A stretch of 24,905 bases of DNA. It comes from an uncultured Adlercreutzia sp. Its GTDB lineage: Bacteria; Actinomycetota; Coriobacteriia; Coriobacteriales; Eggerthellaceae. The translations under genes were made by a program, and so were the position numbers. Location of the stretch: assembly GCA_902478715.1 (NCBI GenBank), contig CABSMC010000034.1, positions 1 to 24,905 on the forward strand, given 5' to 3'. Below are positions 21,421 to 24,905 of this stretch, piece by piece. The notes below the pieces were generated by a model, which was given only the letters and a program-made list of their open reading frames with translations, was not told where the DNA came from and did no database searches. Position 1 is the first letter of the stretch; every line of letters begins with the position of its first letter.

Positions 21421-22254
21421 TTAAGCCTCCTTCGCGCTCTTCAGCTCGGCGAGCATAGCCCGCCCCAAATCGGTCAAATTCCAAGCTCCATCGCCCCAGA
21501 TGACGCAGTCGCAGGTTTCCAGCACGTCGATGAAGTGCTGGCCGAAGCGGCGCGGCGACTTGGTGATCTCCATGGCGTCGGTCAGGCTCTCAATGGCGTC
21601 CAGCTTTCGCGGGGCCTCTTCGAGGGCTTCCATAACCGCCGCGTACACCTCGGCGTAGCGCGCCTCGTCGGATCCCAGCACAACCGCGCGGAAGCTCTTG
21701 CCGGCGAGGTACTCCGCGCGCAAAGCCAGCGCCTCCGCCGTCGAGCGCCACACCGGATCCACCGTCTCGCGAATCTCCAAATACGCCACGCCCTCCTCGG
21801 CGCTCTCGTGCTCCTCGGACACGTCGGGCATCTCCAACGTGAGGGCGCCGGCGCGCTCGAGCATGCGGCAGAGCGTCATGGGGGCGTACACCGACCAGTT
21901 GTCGCGCTGCCATTCCTCGACGCGCTCGGAGATGACGCTGGAGGCGCAGCCCTCCTCGCACAGGCCGATGATGTTCAGCAGCACGGGGCGACGGTTGGGG
22001 TTGCGAACGATGAGCGCCTGCAGCGCCTCGGTGGCACTACCTTGGCGCGCCGGCGAGTACACCGGATCGTGATGCACCGTCTCGGGCATATTGCGCATGG
22101 TGGGGTAGTCGATAGTGTCGTAGGGGTTCTCGTCGTCCATCCATTCCTGGTCGATTTCCGAGTCGTCCACCGCCAAAGGGTCGAACTCGTCGTCGAAGGC
22201 GAGCAGGTCCAAGGTGTCTCCGGCACCCGCGCCAGAACCCTGTTGGTAAGCCAT
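21421..22254 (-). CDS. Acidic winged-helix-like protein coupled to TorD
   Basis: The protein has 277 residues; the start at 22254 follows GAGAGGAACC, and the open frame further up to 22344 lacks support. Residues about 12-60 are extremely acidic (LAFDDEFDPLAVDDSEIDQE). Two regions look like winged helices: RRPVLLNIIGLCEEG through MTLCRMLERAGAL, and SPRRFGQHFIDVLETCD through WNLTDLGRAMLAEL, the second with a strand-turn-strand wing. No enzymatic motif is visible. Because it is coupled to the TorD-like gene, it could regulate molybdoenzyme genes or assist maturation. The family is not recognised by name. Confidence 0.8.
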   Translation of the reverse strand: MAYQQGSGAGAGDTLDLLAFDDEFDPLAVDDSEIDQEWMDDENPYDTIDYPTMRNMPETVHHDPVYSPARQGSATEALQALIVRNPNRRPVLLNIIGLCEEGCASSVISERVEEWQRDNWSVYAPMTLCRMLERAGALTLEMPDVSEEHESAEEGVAYLEIRETVDPVWRSTAEALALRAEYLAGKSFRAVVLGSDEARYAEVYAAVMEALEEAPRKLDAIESLTDAMEITKSPRRFGQHFIDVLETCDCVIWGDGAWNLTDLGRAMLAELKSAKEA

Positions 22255-22496
22255 AAGGTTCCTCTCTCGTAGCGTATCGCGACACCTTCCCGAAGCTCTT
22301 CGGCTTTGCGCCTCGCGCCTCGCCGAGAACGATGCGGTCGGCATCGCTTCCTATCCTCTTCGCGCTCCATTCTAAAAAGCGCGGTGCCGTGCGGCTCATA
22401 CGACCAGGCCCATCTTTGCAAGAAGCGGCATCATCCTCTGGTGATGATTTCGCCCTTCCGTGAGGATGATTGTGCGCTGCACCTGGGGTTTTGCCC

Positions 22497-22524
22497 TTGA
22501 CCTTTCGCGGGCGCGCGTCATAAT
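22497..22524 (+). promoter_or_regulatory. Promoter of the secreted-protein gene
   Basis: TTGACC (22497-22502) and CATAAT (22519-22524) are separated by 16 bases, about 50 bases ahead of the start codon. The 319-base gap 22255-22573 otherwise holds only a loose ATCATC/GATGAT repeat near 22428-22447 and no gene. Confidence 0.6.
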
Positions 22525-22573
22525 GGGGCCTGCGTTGTGAAACTGCGGGGCGACCACGATTGAGGGAGCACTT

Positions 22574-23089
22574 ATGACCAACGCAGCATTCGGCAAGAAG
22601 GTTCTTGCCATCGCGGTTCTGGCCTGCCTGTGCGCAGCCCTGATCGCTGTCCCGGCGTACGGCTTCTACTACGTGCACGACGACAGCGTGTCGGATTCCT
22701 CTGACGGTCTGGGTAGCTACGAGGTCTTCATGGTGGTCGACGAGACCGCCGTGGGAGGCGACGTGCACTCCGACCTGATGTTCGTTCCGGCGGGCAGCAC
22801 GGCCGATGTCGTCCTTACCGAGGGCATCATCTCCAGCGAGAACCAAAACGGGCTGGACGCCATTCACAACTATGACGTTCAGTCGGTGGCCGACTACCTC
22901 GCCGCCAACGGTTACAACGCTGAGATCAGCGTGTACCCCACCGGCGATGTGCAGGCCTACAAGGACGCGGAAGGCGCCTACGCCGCCACGTCCCAGAACG
23001 TGAGCGAGGCTTACACCGCCCCCGCGAAGGGCGATGGCTCGACCGTTCTCGATCGCTACGACAACGTGGTGATCACGGTGACCAAGTAG
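22574..23089 (+). CDS. Small secreted protein of unknown function
   Basis: The protein has 171 residues and starts after GAGGGAGCACTT. Residues 1-30 are a classical signal peptide: a lysine pair, a hydrophobic run (VLAIAVLACLCAALIAVPA) and a likely cleavage site after AYG. There is no lipobox at a fitting place, no cysteine in the mature part and no cell-wall anchor. The mature protein is acidic and seems to be a single compact domain with strands (YEVFMVVDET, AEISVYPTG, VVITVTK). I do not recognise the family. It stands alone, with its own promoter and a following hairpin. Binding of a small ligand or a cell-surface role are guesses only. Confidence 0.85.
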   Translation: MTNAAFGKKVLAIAVLACLCAALIAVPAYGFYYVHDDSVSDSSDGLGSYEVFMVVDETAVGGDVHSDLMFVPAGSTADVVLTEGIISSENQNGLDAIHNYDVQSVADYLAANGYNAEISVYPTGDVQAYKDAEGAYAATSQNVSEAYTAPAKGDGSTVLDRYDNVVITVTK

Positions 23090-23103
23090 GTCGCCGACCG
23101 TCG

Positions 23104-23133
23104 CGGGGCCATCGTCGACCAGCGGTGGCCCCG
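23104..23133 (+). terminator. Terminator hairpin after the secreted-protein gene
   Basis: CGGGGCCA and TGGCCCCG pair perfectly around 14 bases, 14 bases after the stop codon. No T run follows, so termination may need other factors. Confidence 0.5.
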
Positions 23134-23199
23134 ACCGCAGCGCGCGGAGCACGCAGACGGCGACGACGCAGCAGCGCGTCGAACAGGAGGTTTACGGGC

Positions 23200-23253
23200 C
23201 AGGGGATTCACGAACAGGTTGACGAGGCGTCATCTGCTACCTATAATCCCCTG
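23200..23253 (+). promoter_or_regulatory. Consensus-like promoter framed by an inverted repeat
   Basis: TTGACG (23219-23224) and TATAAT (23242-23247) have the ideal 17-base spacing. The promoter is framed by CAGGGGATT (23200-23208) and AATCCCCTG (23245-23253), a perfect nine-base inverted repeat whose right arm overlaps the -10 box. It drives the LuxR-type gene at 23313. A repressor binding both arms would block transcription. Confidence 0.75.
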
Positions 23254-23276
23254 ACTCAACAATAATGCGCTATCCC

Positions 23277-23296
23277 GCCCGGCGAGACGGCCGGGC
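23277..23296 (+). other. Hairpin in the 5' leader of the second LuxR gene
   Basis: GCCCGGC and GCCGGGC pair around GAGACG, ending five bases before the ribosome site AGGAGGGGG. It could limit or tune translation of the regulator. Confidence 0.45.
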
Positions 23297-23312
23297 CCGC
23301 AGGAGGGGGATT

Positions 23313-24905
23313 ATGGGGTTTCAGGTTCCTCGCGTCACCATCAACATCGACTTCAAAGAGGGCACATCCTTCGGCGAGTTGAGCATCATCTCGCTCGGCT
23401 ATGGCCTGCATCAGGCCTGGATCTACAGCTCGATGTTCGACAAGGGCGGCATCTTCGGAACCGGCGGCCTTCAGGCCGGGCCCTTCAACGATCAGCTGTC
23501 TCTCGCCTATTTCGTGTCCATTCTCGTGTACGGGCTCTTGCTGCTCGTCGCGAGCGTTCTCGATACCAGGCTCATTCGCCCGCTGCACGCCACGCCCACC
23601 CTCGTCATCGCCGCTCTGCTCGGTTCGACGGGGACACTGCTCTTGCTCGCGCCCGACGGATCGCTCCTTAGCTCGGAAGCGCTGCAGCTTGCCTCCGGCG
23701 TGCTCACCGGCGCCGGATCGTCGGTGCTGCTGCTGGCCTGGGGCATCGCCTTCTCGCGTCGCGATTCAGCCTCCGTCGTCATCAACGGAGCACTCTCCAT
23801 CGCCATCGGATTCGGCATCTACGGTCTGGTGCTGCATCAGATCCCCTTCCCGTGGGGTGGCGTGGCAAGCGCGCTCATTCCCTTCGCGGAAATCGCCCTG
23901 CTGCTCGTGCTTCGTCGCCACGTAAGCCTTGATTTCGATAATCGCCAGCTCATCTTCCAGCCATTGCCCATCAACCACGCGCGCTTCGTGATGCGCTTCG
24001 GCCTGCCGGTGTTCTTCCTCGGCGTGGCCCTGGGGATCATGCGCCAGACCTCCATCGAGACCATCCTGCCCGGCAGCGCCTTCGAAGACCAAGCGCTGCT
24101 GTTCGTCACCGCGTGCGCTGCCACCGTGCTCATCATGGTGACGTTCCTGGCGCTGGGCGGCGACGAGCGCTGGCACACCTTCTTCCGCCCGCTCATCCCG
24201 TTCATCGCCGTGACGGCCGTGTTCATCCCCTTCACCGCCGGTGGCGCGTCGTTCTGGGGAACCTCGGTGGTGCTCGTCGGCTACATGTCCTTCGAGGCGC
24301 TCATGTGGATCTTCTTCTCGGAGCTTTCCCAGCGCTTCCGCCTCTCCCCCATCTTCGTGTTCGGCCTCGGCCGCGGCGTTATGGCGCTGGCGGCTCTGGG
24401 CGGATCCACCCTCCCCCTGTTCACCGGCGCCCTCGGCGCGCCGACGGGTCTGGGGGAGATGGGCACCGTGCTCATCGTGCTGGTCGCCATGATGCTCGCC
24501 TACGCGCTTCTGCCCGACGAGCGCGAGATGGCCTCCATCGTGGCCGTAACACCGAGGAAGGTGGCCGTACAGAGCGCCTCGCGGGCCCCGCTCATCGTGG
24601 TGAACGAGGGAAAAGCAGATGCGTTGGAACGTGCCCGGGAAGGCGCGGTCCCCTCTGCCCCCGAGCAGACCGACGTGCGCACCCAGGCCCCTGCGAACTG
24701 GGAGCAGGCCGTCGTGGCCGCCCTTGCCGAGCTGGGCGAAACCTCCGGCGCGGCATCGGGGCAGATCGCCTCCGCATCTTCTGTCGTTTCCGCCGCAGAA
24801 GGCCCGACCGCCGTGGACGCCATGCAGGACGATGCATCGGATGCAAGCGCCGCTTCCGACACCGCAAGCTCTGCCCCCACTGCCCCCTCCCCCGCCCGTC
24901 AGGCC
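23313..24905 (+). CDS. Second membrane-bound LuxR-type regulator, 3' end outside window
   Basis: The frame runs without a stop from ATG 23313 to the window edge (531 codons). AGGAGGGGG lies just before the start. The first 410 or so residues form about ten to twelve hydrophobic helices, like the regulator at 4045-5469 (for example ISLGYGLHQAWIYSSMF near the start). Residues about 435-531 are a long Ala/Ser/Pro/Glu-rich linker. A C-terminal LuxR helix-turn-helix is expected beyond the edge but not seen, so the regulator call rests on the resemblance of the membrane domain. Its target is probably a respiratory gene cluster to the right. A membrane protein of another kind is possible. Confidence 0.75.
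   Translation, partial: MGFQVPRVTINIDFKEGTSFGELSIISLGYGLHQAWIYSSMFDKGGIFGTGGLQAGPFNDQLSLAYFVSILVYGLLLLVASVLDTRLIRPLHATPTLVIAALLGSTGTLLLLAPDGSLLSSEALQLASGVLTGAGSSVLLLAWGIAFSRRDSASVVINGALSIAIGFGIYGLVLHQIPFPWGGVASALIPFAEIALLLVLRRHVSLDFDNRQLIFQPLPINHARFVMRFGLPVFFLGVALGIMRQTSIETILPGSAFEDQALLFVTACAATVLIMVTFLALGGDERWHTFFRPLIPFIAVTAVFIPFTAGGASFWGTSVVLVGYMSFEALMWIFFSELSQRFRLSPIFVFGLGRGVMALAALGGSTLPLFTGALGAPTGLGEMGTVLIVLVAMMLAYALLPDEREMASIVAVTPRKVAVQSASRAPLIVVNEGKADALERAREGAVPSAPEQTDVRTQAPANWEQAVVAALAELGETSGAASGQIASASSVVSAAEGPTAVDAMQDDASDASAASDTASSAPTAPSPARQA

Noticed and set aside
22037..23152. Minus-strand frame of 371 codons
   Set aside because: It crosses the winged-helix gene in another frame, the intergenic promoter and the opposite strand of the secreted-protein gene, with no coding evidence of its own.

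Overview
The window looks like a chromosomal piece of a GC-rich anaerobic actinobacterium, most likely of the Eggerthellaceae (Eggerthella, Adlercreutzia, Gordonibacter and relatives). This placement is an inference from gene content: a Tat-exported flavoprotein paired with a small multiheme lipoprotein cytochrome, two LuxR-type regulators with a multi-helix membrane domain, and a very large Tat-exported molybdopterin enzyme with DmsB/DmsC, NapG/NapH and TorD-like partners. No tRNA, rRNA, CRISPR array, transposase or integrase was seen.

Layout. Bases 3-1172 are the 3' part of a sensor histidine kinase. Bases 1354-5469 form a respiratory module: a six-heme cytochrome lipoprotein and a FAD reductase on the minus strand, and a divergent membrane LuxR regulator. 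Bases 5794-6353 hold a toxin-antitoxin pair. The last 89 bases of the kinase gene recur after the respiratory module (5689-5777) and again after the toxin-antitoxin module (6493-6581). Both partial copies begin at the same base of the kinase, so the two modules look like cargo inserted one after the other at the kinase 3' end.

Bases 6831-15613 are a minus-strand respiratory operon or operon pair. In transcription order it has a 1214-residue molybdopterin catalytic subunit, a DmsB-like four-cluster ferredoxin, a DmsC-like membrane anchor, a structured intergenic region, a NapG-like and a NapH-like protein, and after another structured gap a polyferredoxin with an MvhD-like middle. The catalytic subunit would act outside the membrane, with electrons reaching it from the quinone pool through the membrane and ferredoxin subunits. 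Its matching chaperone gene (TorD family) lies further right at 20706-21416, coupled to a gene for an acidic winged-helix-like protein.

Divergent from the molybdoenzyme is a two-gene plus-strand operon (15979-18894): an unrecognised Ala/Glu-rich coiled-coil protein and a degenerate UvrD-like superfamily I ATPase. A lower-GC island follows (18956-20500) with an intact DUF1016/YhcG-type PD-(D/E)xK nuclease gene and the frameshifted remnant of a second gene of that family. The right end has a small secreted protein of unknown function (22574-23089) and a second membrane LuxR-type regulator with a consensus-like promoter, open to the window edge (23313-24905).
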